This document shows positions 32,056 through 41,982 of a DNA stretch of 64,000 nt, one piece after another. The stretch lies in assembly GCA_039621445.1 (NCBI GenBank), contig CP154955.1, positions 61,287,564 to 61,351,563 on the forward strand. Direction: 5' to 3'. Position 1 is the stretch's first letter, and every line of letters starts with the position of its first letter. Source of the stretch: Euglena gracilis (Eukaryota; Euglenida; Euglenophyceae; Euglenales). The notes below the pieces were generated by a model. It had not been told where the DNA came from, did not search any database, and was given only the letters and a program-made list of their open reading frames with translations. Made by a program: the position numbers and the translations under genes.

Positions 32056-32252
32056 CTGTCATTGACATTTCAGAAATAACTGTAAAATCTCTGAAAGTTA
32101 CCGTTAATTGCAAGAGTGTAATTGGTCAATCATAACGTCAAATTTGCAATGCTAGTCTTTTCGGCCTTCCATTACATGCATGTCCCATTCAGAGCTCAGC
32201 ATTATTCAAAACCTGGTCTTATGTTTGGGGTGTTTTTATGATGCATTCAAAC

Positions 32253-32458
32253 CAGGCTTCTTTTCATTCTTTTCAACTCAGAAGACCCTCTGGGGGGGAG
32301 GGGGTAGGTTGGGGGGTCCTGGGCCAGAGGCTCAGGTATGGGTTTCGGCAAAAATTTTTGGGAAATGCCCTCAGACAGCCCGAATTTTGGGGGGGTCCCC
32401 CCTGGGGGGTCCAGCGCCGGGCTGGGTGGGGGCCCCTGGGGTGTAAAAAGGAAGCCTG
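32253..32458. mobile_element. MITE family C (hAT-like), second copy
   Basis: Starts CAGGCTTCTTTTCATTC and ends TGTAAAAAGGAAGCCTG. The interior has GGGGGTCCCCCCTGGGGGGT and a fragment (TTCGGCAAAAATTTTTGGGAAATGCC) resembling the middle of 7889-8153. Flanks ATTCAAAC and ATTCACAA are compatible with a decayed 8-bp duplication. Confidence 0.75.
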
Positions 32459-32462
32459 ATTC

Positions 32463-32652
32463 ACAACAGTCGAAAGATGCATTTTTTCGCGTTTTGGGTG
32501 GATGGGCAGTGGCACAAGGATGCCCCGAATCACTTTTTTCCTAAAGTGGACACGTTTTTTTACCGAACACGCCCATTTTTTGGCCTGCAGATGTTGCATT
32601 GAGAGTGGCAGGGCAGGATTTTTTTTATTTTACAATTAAGGACTGCGTTTGG
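32463..32652 (+). mobile_element. MITE family A fragment
   Basis: CGTTTTGGGTGGATGGGCAG, GGCACAAGGATGCCCCGAAT and the 3' end ACAATTAAGGACTGCG. The 5' part is replaced by the family C element that ends at 32458. Confidence 0.65.
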
Positions 32653-34400
32653 GGTTTCCCTGTCCATTGAAACTCAGAAAATCATAAATAATATTTCGTG
32701 ACCCTCAACAACCTGACACATCAACGAGCGAGTCTGACTCTTTGCTGTTGACCCCCAGCAGCGAGAACGAGGCTGTGATCACGCCGTACAAGCCTCAGCG
32801 CTCTGCCCAGGGGCTCCCGTGCCTGTGGGTGAAAGTATTTATTTGCACCACGACCGCTGCGGCAACTTTTAATTTGCACCGCAGCGCACTAACTACAAGT
32901 ATCACTCGGGGTGTGGTTTAGCTGCCCCCTCCCCAACTTTGCCCAAGCTCGTTCTCGGAGTGCCTCTGGATTGGGCAGCCTGCCCAGCTGTTGCTATCAT
33001 CGTCATTATTTTCCGGCCTCATCTCCCCCCTTGAGTATTCACTTTGTCTTATCTTTTGTTTTCATAAAAACCTCTCAAATAATTTTGCCTGTGCAAAGTT
33101 TTGAGGACCGATCATTTTGTCCCCGACCCCCTGCAAAGTTCTCTGAGCAGTACCCCAAATTATTGACGAATCGATATCCCATTATTTTTAAAATAACACA
33201 ATTCTTTGTCAATTGCTGTTTTTTTAACTAATATTTTATTGGGTTCTATTTTATTGTTCTATTCACCAGACAATGGATCTTTTTGCCCCCCTGCAAAGCT
33301 GTTTGGGAGAGTTGGTGCATAGCAATTTATACATACCATCCTCCCTCTGAGCTATTCCCGTCCCCGGGACCCTACATGGCCCAATGGGAACAGTACAGGG
33401 GGGGAATAGGGGGAGACCCCCCCCCCTCGAGCTATTCCCATTCCCCGACCTGGGACAGCCCAAAAGGGGTCATTTTGGCAAAGTGTGGGAGGCGGCAAAC
33501 GAAATTTGCAACCAAAAAAGTTTGGTCAGATTTGATATTTGACCCCCCACTAAGGCCCCCACCCCCACAAAGCCTAGTGGGGTCGCCATACCCACAGCAG
33601 TGCCCAGCCTCCTTGTGGCTGGGGGACAAAATGCCAAATGGGTGGATGTTCACAAAAAATGGTCAATTTTAAGCACATTTGCCAAAAGATGATTTTTCAA
33701 AACGTCCAAAAAACGTCAATTTTTGAGCACTTTTTTGGGACGTTCTTCATAAAAAGTGCTATGACAGTGAGCCATTCCCGTCCTCCCTATTGGAATAGCT
33801 CGGGGGGGGGGATAGCTCGGGGGGGGCATGGTCTACATACACACATGCATGTATATAACAATGCATAATGCTTTTTGCCGCTGATCATTTTTTTGTGGAT
33901 TACATTTTTCATGCCACACACAATATGGTGTGGTATTTTAACAACCATTGGGCCAACCATCCACAAAAAGCGTCACGGGGATCGCCTGGCGTTGTCAAGG
34001 CGACATCTCAAGCTCTGGAGGATCCCGCCGTCAAGGTGCCTGTCTCCTCCCCCTCCCCCTTGTGGGGCCCCAAAGAAGTGGATGGGGCCATAGGGACCAG
34101 GAATGGGATGGGACCGTTTTGGCCACCTTGTTGCTTTGAAGGGTGAACTAGCAACACCAGGCGCACCCTCTGACACCAGTCTCTCGAGTCACCCCTGCTG
34201 TAATCCTGTTTGCACGATGAAACGTCCATCGGACTTCTCAATATCACTTTTTTGGGTCGGTTGCAGAAATGAGGTGTTTTTTTGCAGGATGTTTTGGGGC
34301 GGTTGGTCCGTGCAAATCTGAGTTGAAAGCATTTTTTTTTCTGCAGGAGAGCCCCAAAGGGTGTAAAAGCGAATTTGAACAAATTATTATATCCACGAAA
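32653..34400. other. No gene resolved
   Basis: Mixed sequence: a palindrome-like pair CGAGCTATTCCCATTCCC/TGAGCTATTCCCGTCC near 33350 and 33430, T-rich DNA at 33170-33260. A GGGCTGTTTTGCAGG-type segment at 34230-34360 repeats TTTTTTTGCAGGA. No exon with bias was seen. Confidence 0.35.
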
Positions 34401-34409
34401 CATGCCAGT

Positions 34410-34735
34410 GGTGACCAGGCACCTACGGCCGACCAGGGCCGACTAGGGCTGACCAGGGCTGACCAGGGCTGACTATGATTTTCAGGACCCCCGTAGGTGG
34501 GGGTTCCGACCAGGGCCGACCAGGGCCGACCAGGGCCGACCAGGGCCGACTTGCATGTGGTTGGCCGACCGAAGGGGTATGGATGAAGGAATTCGGCAGC
34601 TTTCCCTCTGGAACAAGCACCTCTGATGATGCTGGGCGATGCAGGGCGATGCTGGGCGATGCTGGATTTTTGGAGACAGAGGTGGGGTTCCGATGCTGGG
34701 CGATGCTTTTTTTTTTGGATGGCTGAAGTGGGGTC
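34410..34735. repeat. Minisatellites GACCAGGGCC and GATGCTGGGC
   Basis: GGCCGACCAGGG units at 34428-34470 and 34508-34550, then GATGCTGGGCGATGCAGGGC units at 34627-34710. Both minisatellites return in opposite order at 35519-35800. Confidence 0.85.
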
Positions 34736-34792
34736 CATATTTGGGCCCATACTGCTAGGTACACCCTCCCCCTCCCCCGCAAACCACTCCAG

Positions 34793-34887
34793 CATGCCCG
34801 TCATGTCTGCCCATGCCTCTGCCTCTGCTGCGGTGCTGGACCTCTCTGTCCCCCTCCGGGAGGTGTGTGACTCCCCTGGAGCCGAAG
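34793..34887 (+). CDS. Candidate exon, possibly N-terminal
   Basis: Acceptor ACCACTCCAG ends at 34792 and donor GTATCG starts at 34888. The frame opens at ATG 34794 and reads MPVMSAHASASAAVLDLS then VPLREVCDSPGAE, ending one base into a codon. G/C third positions are about 75%. Either a first coding exon or an internal one. Product unknown. Confidence 0.4.
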
Positions 34888-35324
34888 GTATCGTGCCGCT
34901 GCTGCACACCTGCGTACAGACTCCACATTGGTGTTTGCTTCGTACCTGAGTCGACGATGTTCCTCCCTGGCTCGTCTGGCCTTCCCTGAATGACTCCCTG
35001 GAGTGGATGCTTTGGTGGGAGAGGGAGGTTATGGGGGGAATCTTAAGTTGTGGGATAAACGGGCGACTGTAGTTGCGGTTGTAGGCATGTGCATGATCAT
35101 GTGCATCCGTGGATGCTTGTAGGGCATGTGAATCCGAGAATGCGCATGTGCGCATGTGTAGGGTGCGCATACTGCGCCTTTGGAAGGATTGGCATCAAAC
35201 GAGCCGCGAATTTAATACACAAAGTCGCGAGTTGGATGTCGAGGAAGGTTGGTTGGAGGCCAAGAAGCGGGACCCCCGGGAAGTGTGACCCCCAAAGGCT
35301 TTTGCTGACTAGCCTCTCCTTCAG

Positions 35325-35424
35325 TGGAGGAAGCTGCGTGGTCGGGAGAAGCACGACTGGCAGTGGTTGCTGCTGCTGGAGAGGCAGCGGTGGGACCGGC
35401 TGGAGGAGCTGCGGGTGCTGGAGG
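35325..35424 (+). CDS. Candidate internal exon, highly charged helix
   Basis: Acceptor CTCTCCTTCAG ends at 35324 and donor GTGAGG starts at 35425, both strong. The frame WRKLRGREKHDWQWLLLL then ERQRWDRLEELRVLE is almost entirely G/C at third positions. It predicts one long amphipathic helix with Leu at heptad-like spacing, compatible with a coiled coil. It ends one base into a codon. Product unknown. This is one of the best exons of the window by splice signals and bias. Confidence 0.6.
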
Positions 35425-35518
35425 GTGAGGTGGTCGTGTTTGCAGTACCCTTCCAGTGCCCCTGCTGTATTTGTGTGCCTGAATTTTGGTCTTCGGTTAT
35501 AGGGTATTATTGGATGGC

Positions 35519-35800
35519 TCTAGGGTGATGCAGGGCGATGCAGGGTGATGCAGGGCGATGCGGGGCCCAAAGGGGTGGGTGACCGAAGGTGCTTGCCAAT
35601 GGAGGCCTTATGGGGCACTTCCTTTTGATCTTGGCGAGACAATTCAGAAAATCATTGCATCCCTTCACATTTTTTCTGTGGCGGATACCCCCACCTATGG
35701 CCGACTATTTGCCGACCAGGGCCGACCAGGGCCGACCAGGGCCGACCAGAGCACCAAAATGGGAAGTGACCATAGGTGCCTGGTGGTGACCCACGAGGAA
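35519..35800. repeat. Minisatellites GATGCAGGGC and GGGCCGACCA, inverted arrangement
   Basis: GGTGATGCAGGGCGATGC units at 35525-35570 and CCGACCAGGGCCGACCAGGG at 35710-35750, with ATACCCCCACCTATGGCC between. Order and orientation relative to 34410-34735 indicate an inverted copy. Confidence 0.8.
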
Positions 35801-35946
35801 GAGGATGAGCCGAAAAATCCCTTCCCAAAGCAATGATCACGCTTTCAAATCTGGCTCCATGGCACGGCTTGGTGGTGTCGAATGAGGACATTCCGTTAAA
35901 TTGAGTTCCATTTTCCATTCCAACATTCCGTTCCATTCAGTTAAAG

Positions 35947-36036
35947 GCAAGGGTTCAGAGTTGGGGTTAGGTTTGGTGTAGGGTTAGGAAAAGGATCAGG
36001 GTTGGGGTTAGGGGTTGGTCTGAGATTTGGGGAAGG
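35947..36036. repeat. Degenerate GGGTTAGG stretch
   Basis: TTGGGGTTAGG, GTAGGGTTAGGAAAA and GTTGGGGTTAGGGGTTGG within 90 bases. Telomere-like in sequence but imperfect and short; interstitial, not a chromosome end. Confidence 0.6.
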
Positions 36037-36046
36037 TTGGTACGAC

Positions 36047-36322
36047 CAGGGCTGTCCATATGGGGCGTTATAAAAACGTTTTTTTTTTCAAACCAAGGAC
36101 CGACCTGGGGGCTGGCCAGTGGCCGGTCCAGGCGTCGAATGGGTCGAAAATTAAATTGTCCAATTTTTCGACAATTTGGGGGGATGGGCGAAGGTCCAAG
36201 GATGCCTGAAATTAACTTTTTCCCAACGTTGACCTGTTTTGGCCAAGACACGGCCATTTTTTTCGGTGGCTTGTGCATTGAATGTGGTGGGATGGGATTT
36301 TTTCATTTACACGTGGTGCCTG
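36047..36322 (+). mobile_element. MITE family A, diverged copy
   Basis: Starts CAGGGCTGTCCATATGG and has GGCCGGTCCAGGCGTCGAAT, GGGGGGATGGGCGAAGGTCC and TTGAATGTGGTGGGATGGG, then a decayed 3' end. No clear target duplication. Confidence 0.65.
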
Positions 36323-36775
36323 AGTGGGTAGGGCTGGGGGCTTGGGGTCAGACCACTGCCCACCTCCCGGGGGGGGGATGACTAGTTTTTTTCGACTTAC
36401 TGACTTTTTTTTTTGTTTTTTCACCCGCCCCCAGGGAAGGTGGGTCGTCCAGCAACAACGAAAAGTGGTCACCTGGCACCGGAAGTTTTTTTTTCGCTTT
36501 TTGGCCAAAGTCCATTAATTTTGAGCTATTTTTGACTGAGACTAAAAGTCGATAAAACCAATATGATCATTTTGTGCCCCGATATCCTCATTTTTGTGAT
36601 TTGGAGAATCCCAAAATCGCCCCAAAAACAACAAAAAAGTCGGTTACCCCCCCAATACAGCCGATATTTCAGATATTTTTTCGGGTAAATTCAAGATCGT
36701 CAATAAGGCCGATATGGACCGATATCCGATGTCCGTGTTTGGCAGGGGTCCGCCACCGTTCTCCCTGCCGCTCAG

Positions 36776-36867
36776 GTGGACGGGCGGGGCCCGCCGGCCA
36801 AGCCCGGCGACCTGTCCCTGGCACAGCGCCCAGGGCCGCCCGGGAAGCCTGGACACCGTACAGTGTG
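36776..36867 (+). CDS. Candidate exon
   Basis: Acceptor CCTGCCGCTCAG ends at 36775 and a GTGGGG donor starts at 36868. The frame VDGRGPPAKPGDLSLAQRP then GPPGKPGHRT has about 80% G/C third positions. Other frames are open too. Pro/Gly-rich, no recognised family. Confidence 0.38.
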
Positions 36868-36921
36868 GTGGGGGGTCCGACCCCCCCCCCATCATCACCT
36901 CCCCTCTAGCCCTGCCTGCAG

Positions 36922-37002
36922 CGGGCGTACCTCCGGCACCTCTACCAGCTGCCGGCAGCCGAGCGGCCCGATGTGAAGCGGGTGTGCCGCCGCACTGCGT
37001 GA
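36922..37002 (+). CDS. Candidate exon, terminal or with GTGTGC donor
   Basis: Acceptor CCCTGCCTGCAG ends at 36921 (another possible AG at 36908-36909). The frame RAYLRHLYQLPAAERPDVKR continues VCRRTA to TGA at 37000-37002, with very high G/C third positions. A GTGTGC donor at 36982 would end it after Arg. The DNA CTGCAGCGGGCGTAC is repeated in the exon at 42243 (LQRAY), hinting at related sequences. Product unknown. Confidence 0.5.
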   Translation, partial: RAYLRHLYQLPAAERPDVKRVCRRTA

Positions 37003-37099
37003 CCCGCTGTGTGTGCACGTTGCCTCCTATCCGTTTGCAGCCTCGCGTTTGCATCAGGCTCCACCATATTGTTGCGTGGGTGGGCCTTTTTTGGGGGGT

Positions 37100-37651
37100 C
37101 TCCGTTTTCTTGCTGAACAGCAACAGGGGGTGATGTTTTTTGGGGCTCATTTTCAGCTACTTTCCAAAAAAGCCAGGCACGATCTGGGGATTTTGTCTGG
37201 TGGAGGACACCCCTTCCCAGGGAGCTCATCCCTGAGGGGGGGGGGAACGCAAACACGTTTTTTAAATCTTTTTTTTGTATTTTTCAATAGTGGCAAAATT
37301 TGTGCTATTTGCTTTTTTTGCGGTTTTTTTTGTGTTTTTTCCAGTGATTTTGGGATTTTTGCTGGAAAAACTTCTGATTATGAAGAATGCACATTTTTTG
37401 CCCCAAGATTTCCCCCCGAGACCAAACATTTTGTCAAGTTTTGTCATTTTTACATTTTGATCAACAAAATGGTATTTTTTTGCGGTTTTTGCAGTTTTTT
37501 TTTTTGCGGTTTTTTTCCCTTTTTTTGTGTCGTGTTTTTTGAGAGTCCGTGTTGCGTCCCCCCCCCCACCCTGCTCGTTCAGTTAGCACCTTTTCCCACG
37601 CTGCAACGCCAGGTCTGCAGACCTCCACACTCAAATTACCCCTGACAAGTA

Positions 37652-37685
<34 letters not shown>

Positions 37686-37971
37686 TATATAAATATTTCC
37701 CCCGGCAATCTTTTTTGCCTGACGTCTCTGAAGGGGTGGCATTTTTGGGGGGTATTGTTTGGGGAAATTTGTGAAGTCCAAAAAGAAGTCGAAGTGGGAA
37801 AAGGGCCTGAAAAAAGAATGGCACACTGTCCTCCCTCACAGATTTTCGACCCCATTCTGCCTCTCTCACAGTTGTTCTTGGTGGGAAGCAGAATGGTTGG
37901 GTCACAAGTTTTAAAAAATCGACAACAAAAAACCGTGCATTCAATGCATGCAGTCGCGTAGGGGGTTGGGG

Positions 37972-37973
<2 letters not shown>
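37100..37973. other. No gene recognised; T-rich, with poly-T of about 32 bases
   Basis: TTTTTTGCGG-type runs at 37255-37530 and a poly-T at 37650-37681. Intron-like composition. Confidence 0.4.
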
Positions 37974-38004
<31 letters not shown>

Positions 38005-38130
38005 GTTGGGGGGGGGGGGGGAGTGGTGGGGGGGGGGGGGGGGGGGGGGGGGGGAGGGGGGGGGAAGGGGGGGGGGGTTGGGCTCGGGGGGGGGGGGGGG
38101 GGGCGGGGGGGGGGGGGGGGAAGGCGTGTG
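37974..38130. repeat. Poly-G tract
   Basis: About 150 bases of G broken by single T, A or C. Strong potential for stacked G-quadruplexes on the plus strand. It passes directly into TG repeats. Confidence 0.95.
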
Positions 38131-38144
38131 GGTGAGGGGTGTGT

Positions 38145-38218
<74 letters not shown>

Positions 38219-38263
38219 GTGTGTGTTTTTGTTGTGTGTGTTTGTGTGTGTTGTGTGTGTGTG

Positions 38264-38339
<76 letters not shown>

Positions 38340-38563
38340 GTGTGTGTGTGTGTGTGTTGTGTGTTGTGTGTGTGTGTGTGCTGTGTGTGTGTGTGTGTTG
38401 TGTGTGTGTGTGTGTGTGCTGTGTGTGTGTGTGCGTTGTGTGTGTGTGTGTGTGTTGTGTGTGTGTTGTGTGTGTTGTGTGTGTTGTGTGTGTGGTGTGT
38501 GGTGTGTGTGTTGTGTGTGTGTGTTGTGTGTGTGTGTGTGTGTGTGTTGTGTGTGTGTGTGTG

Positions 38564-38608
<45 letters not shown>

Positions 38609-38662
38609 GTGTGTGTGTTGTGTGTGTGTGTGTGTTGTGTGTGTGTGTGTGTGTGTGTGTGT
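38131..38662. repeat. Long TG / TTGTG microsatellite (left part)
   Basis: About 530 bases. A family A MITE interrupts it at 38663 and it continues after 38980, so one tract of about 1.2 kb was split. Confidence 0.97.
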
Positions 38663-38980
38663 CAGGGCGGTCCTTAAGGAACAGGAAAGTTTTTTTTTAA
38701 TTTTCTTAAGAACCATCCCCCTTTCGGCCAAAGGGCCGACCAAGGGCCGGACTGGGACTTGAACGGGGTCCATAATTGTAAAGTCCAAAAAAACACATTT
38801 TTTGATGATTTGGGTGGATGGGCGATGGTCCAAGGATGCCAAGAATCAGTTTTTTTCCCTGATGTCGACCTGTTCTCGCCGAAGAATGCCAAATTTCTTT
38901 GCCCGTTTTCCTGTGTATTTTCATTGAGTGTGCTGGGACAGCGGAGTTTTTTTATATATATTTGCTTAAGGACCGCCCTG
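38663..38980 (+). mobile_element. MITE family A (hAT-like), complete copy in TG microsatellite
   Basis: The 318-bp element starts CAGGGCGGTCCTTAAGG and ends TTAAGGACCGCCCTG, with a second internal inverted pair TTCTTAAGAACC nearby. Core GGTGGATGGGCGATGGTCCA. Flanks are TGTGTGTG-type on the left and GTGCTGTG on the right, consistent with a duplication in the microsatellite. More than 90% like 40494-40807 by eye. Confidence 0.92.
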
Positions 38981-39178
38981 GTGCTGTGTGTGTGTGTGTG
39001 TTGTGTTGTGTGTGTGTGTGTGTGTTGTGTGTGTGTGGGGTGTGTGTGTGTGTGTTGTGTGTGGTGTGTGTGTGTGTTGTGTGTGTGTGTTTGTTGTGTG
39101 TGTGGTGTGTGTGTGTGTTGTGTGTGTGTGTGTTGTGTGTGTGTTGTGTGTGTGTGTGTTGTGGTGTGTGTGTGTGTG

Positions 39179-39221
<43 letters not shown>

Positions 39222-39628
39222 GTGTGTTGTGTGTGTGTGTGTGTGTGTGTTGTGTGTGTGTGTTGTGTGTGTGTGTGTGTGTTGTGTGTGTGTGTGTGTT
39301 GTGTGTGTGTGTTGTGTGGGGGTTGTGTGTGTGTGGGGGTGTGTGTGTTGTGTGTGTGTGTTGTGTGTTGTGTGTGTTGTGTGTGTGTGTTCTGGTGTGT
39401 GTGTGTGTTGTGTGTGTGTGTTGTGTGTGTGTGTGTTGTGTGTGTGTGTTGTGTGTTGTGTGTGTTGTGTGTGTGTGTGTGTGTTGTGTGTGTGTGTGTG
39501 TGTGTTGTGTGTGCTGTGTGTTGTGTGTGTGTTGTGTGTGTGCGTTGTGTGTGTGTGCGTTGTGTGTTGTGTGTGTGTTGTGTGTGGTGTGTGTGTGTTG
39601 TGTGTGTGTTGTGTGTGTTTGTATTGGT
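38981..39628. repeat. Long TG / TTGTG microsatellite (right part)
   Basis: About 650 bases of TG, TTGTG and occasional GGG units. All long Val-Cys or Thr-His frames here are artefacts. Confidence 0.97.
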
Positions 39629-39691
39629 TGCCTGTTTTTTGTTCTTCTTATGCACGAATAGGGACTTCTTCCCCCGCCTTTTCCTCCCCAG

Positions 39692-39838
39692 GACACCCCG
39701 CCGCTGCGGCGCTTCGGGGCGTGGCTGCGGGACGGGCTGTTTGGCCGCAGCCACCCGGACGCCTCCGACGGCTTCCTGTTGGAAGACAGCGCCCAGGGCG
39801 GGCGGGGCCGGCACCCCCCGGGGTTCAGGCTACTCCTT
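39692..39838 (+). CDS. Candidate internal exon
   Basis: Acceptor TTTTCCTCCCCAG ends at 39691. The frame DTPPLRRFGAWLRDGLFGRS, then HPDASDGFLLEDSAQG and GRGRHPPGF, is about 95% G/C at third positions. Two charged and acidic parts flank an aromatic stretch; no family recognised. The open, biased sequence stops exactly where MITE family A begins (TTCAG, then GCTACTCC), so the exon end is either the CAG or lies inside the element. Confidence 0.58.
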
Positions 39839-40161
39839 TGGGGTCGGGAAAGTTTTTTTTTCTTGAGGATCGTCCCCCCCCCCCCGCCTGGGTCAAAGGT
39901 CTGAACAAGGGTTGGTCCGGGGCTTGAACGGGGTCGAAACCCAAAAAGTTGAAAACGGCGTTTTTTGACGTTGTGGCTTGGTTGGCAAAGGTCTAAGGAT
40001 GCCAAAAATCAATTTCCCCCCCCCCTTCATGTCCATCTTTTTGGGCCGAAAAATGTCGAATTGTCCAATTTTTTCCTGTGGACTTTTAGTTGAATGCGTT
40101 GGGACAGCAGATTATTTATTATTTATTTTTATTATTTTATTTTCTTGTGGATCGCCCTTCT
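39836..40161 (+). mobile_element. MITE family A, diverged copy abutting an exon
   Basis: Starts CAGGCTACTCCTTTGGGG, followed by GGGAAAGTTTTTTTTTC as in full copies. It has GGGGCTTGAACGGGGTCGAA and GGTCTAAGGATGCCAAAAAT, ending TTGTGGATCGCCCTTCTG. No target duplication is visible. Confidence 0.7.
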
Positions 40162-40493
40162 GAGGCTTCCAACAAGAGGTTTCTTTCCCTAGCCCTTTGC
40201 ACAGAAATAGGTATGCTTTTTTATTGAGTATTAGCTGCTGTTTTTCCCAGATGCATCTGCAAAAAAGATTTTGGGGCATTGTTTTAGCCCGAAAAATTTT
40301 TGGCTCTTTTCCGCCCGCACAGCATTCTCCTGTGTTGAGGAAAGGAGGTCCTCAAAGAACCTCCGATGATGCTGGGTGATGCTGGATTTTTGGAGACCAG
40401 AGGGGGGGTGCAGGCACTGTAATGGATGCACAGAGAGGATGCAGCTTTTAGAGTGGATGCAGCCACCGAATGCAAGTGCCGGAGAGGATACAG

Positions 40494-40807
40494 CAGGGCG
40501 GTCCTTAAGGAACAGGAAAGTTTTTTTTAATTTTCTTAAGAACCATCCCCCTTTCGGCCAAAGGGCCAACCAAGGGCCGGACTGGGACTTGAACGGGGTC
40601 CAAAATTAAAAAGTCCAAAAAACTTATTTTTTGATGATTTGGGTGGATGGGCGATGGTCCAAGGATGCCAAGAATCAGTTTTTTTTCCTGATGTCGACCC
40701 GTTCTCGCTGAAGAATGCCAAATTCCTTTGCCCATTTTCCTGTGTATTTTCATTGAGTGTGCTGGGGCAGCGGAGTTTTTTTTTTAATTTCCTTAAGGAC
40801 CGCCGTG
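40494..40807 (+). mobile_element. MITE family A (hAT-like), complete copy with perfect 8-bp duplication
   Basis: The 314-bp element runs CAGGGCGGTCCTTAAGG to CCTTAAGGACCGCCGTG. GGATACAG is exactly repeated at 40486-40493 and 40808-40815. This copy fixes the boundaries of the family. No open frame of interest. Confidence 0.95.
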
Positions 40808-40865
40808 GGATACAGACACTGAAATGCCAAATGCCAACAATCGCCGCATGCACTCCACACCATCC

Positions 40866-41170
40866 TTAGTCACTGGCCGCCCCACCTCCCCACCCCTGGG
40901 CAGGTGGGTGACCGGTTTTTTCAGAGTGACTGACTGGTTTTTGGCCCGGGCCCCCTCCCCTCCTGGGGGGGGGGGGTCGGCAAAAACCACTAAAGTGGCG
41001 CCTGTTTAACGTTTGTGTCAATTTTTGGGGGTTCACTGGGTGCCTTGGGTAGTGGTCATTGGATTCCAGAGTGGGGGAGGTGGTAACTGACTGGTTTTCC
41101 AAAATAAAAAGAAGTGACTGACCGGCTTTTGGAAGACTGGAAGTGACCCCCCGGGTTGGCAAAAAATTAT
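40866..41170. repeat. Dispersed repeat family G, second copy
   Basis: GGGTGACCGGTTTTTTCAGA, GTGACTGACTGGTTTTTGGC, GGGGGGTCGGCAAAAAC and GTAACTGACTGGTTTTCC in the order of 15105-15430. Confidence 0.65.
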
Positions 41171-41484
41171 ACGCTCTGCGCTCCCCCGAATGGACCTGCA
41201 CAAAAATGGGACCCCGCCCCATAAGTACCTGCTGTCAATTATCGGCAAAACTACCCCAACCCCCCAAATTAAGACCCCCACAATTTTTGAAAAAAGCACA
41301 AGAAATAGACGTCCAAGAGTAAGACCCCCCCACGGGATTTCAGCAGCATACCCAAAGAGAGACCCGGGGTCTTATTTGGGGCTGTAAGTCCAGTGTGGGC
41401 GCCGCCAAGGCAATGGACCCAAGGGCATAAGGGCATGGTTGACCAGTGCTTGCCCTCCTCCTCCCCCTTCATATTTCTCCCTGG

Positions 41485-41680
41485 GGCTGGGCAGGCAAGT
41501 GGGGGCTTTTCTCTGACCGGGCAAAAATGACGTCACAAAATCTCGGCAAAAACAAGCTATCTCCAGGAAGAAAAATTGATGGCATCCTTGGGCATTGGTG
41601 TCCCCCCAAACTCCGAAAATGAGCGTTTAGACATTTCCCCCCCATTTTTTTGACCCTGTCTGATGCCCGGACCGCTTGGA
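41485..41680 (-). mobile_element. T-rich / family A-like element fragment, minus strand
   Basis: The reverse complement gives CCCAAGGATGCCATCAATTT, GCTTGTTTTTGCCGAGATTT and TGTGACGTCATTTTTGC, the 3' half of the B' type. Confidence 0.55.
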
Positions 41681-41691
41681 CCAGGGGTTTT

Positions 41692-41982
41692 CTTAAGGAC
41701 CCCGGGGGGGGGTCCAGCCTCCCGCTGGCAAAAAGGTTGCTGGCTGGAAACGAGCTGCTGGCTGGACCCCCCCCCCCAGGGGGGGGGCTGGCCAGCCTGT
41801 GGCCGGCTGGCCTGGCCTTCGGCCGGCTGGCCGGAGGCCGGGCTGGACCCAACTTTATTTCACTCGACCACCTGGAGGGGGGGCTCCCTGCCCGAATTTG
41901 GGCTGCTGGCTGGATTTGAGCTGCTGGCTGGCTGGACCCCCCCCCTGGGGATGGGGTCCCCTCCAGCTTAAGAAAGCCCCTG
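41692..41982. mobile_element. MITE family D (CAGGGGTTTT; hAT-like) with perfect 8-bp duplication
   Basis: The 291-bp element starts CAGGGGTTTTCTTAAGGAC and ends AGCTTAAGAAAGCCCCTG. GCTTGGAC is exact on both sides (41684-41691, 41983-41990). The interior is rich in GCTGGCTGG/CCAGCCAGC and CTGGCCGGCTGGCC-type motifs. Homologous to 46944-47414. Confidence 0.93.

Noticed and set aside
35947-36036. Telomere or chromosome end
   Set aside because: GGGTTAGG units are few, imperfect and interstitial, with exons and transposons on both sides.
37631-38842. 403-codon minus frame of Thr-His repeats, and similar long Val-Cys frames to 39927
   Set aside because: These are translations of TG/CA microsatellites and the poly-G tract; they exist on both strands and in all frames.
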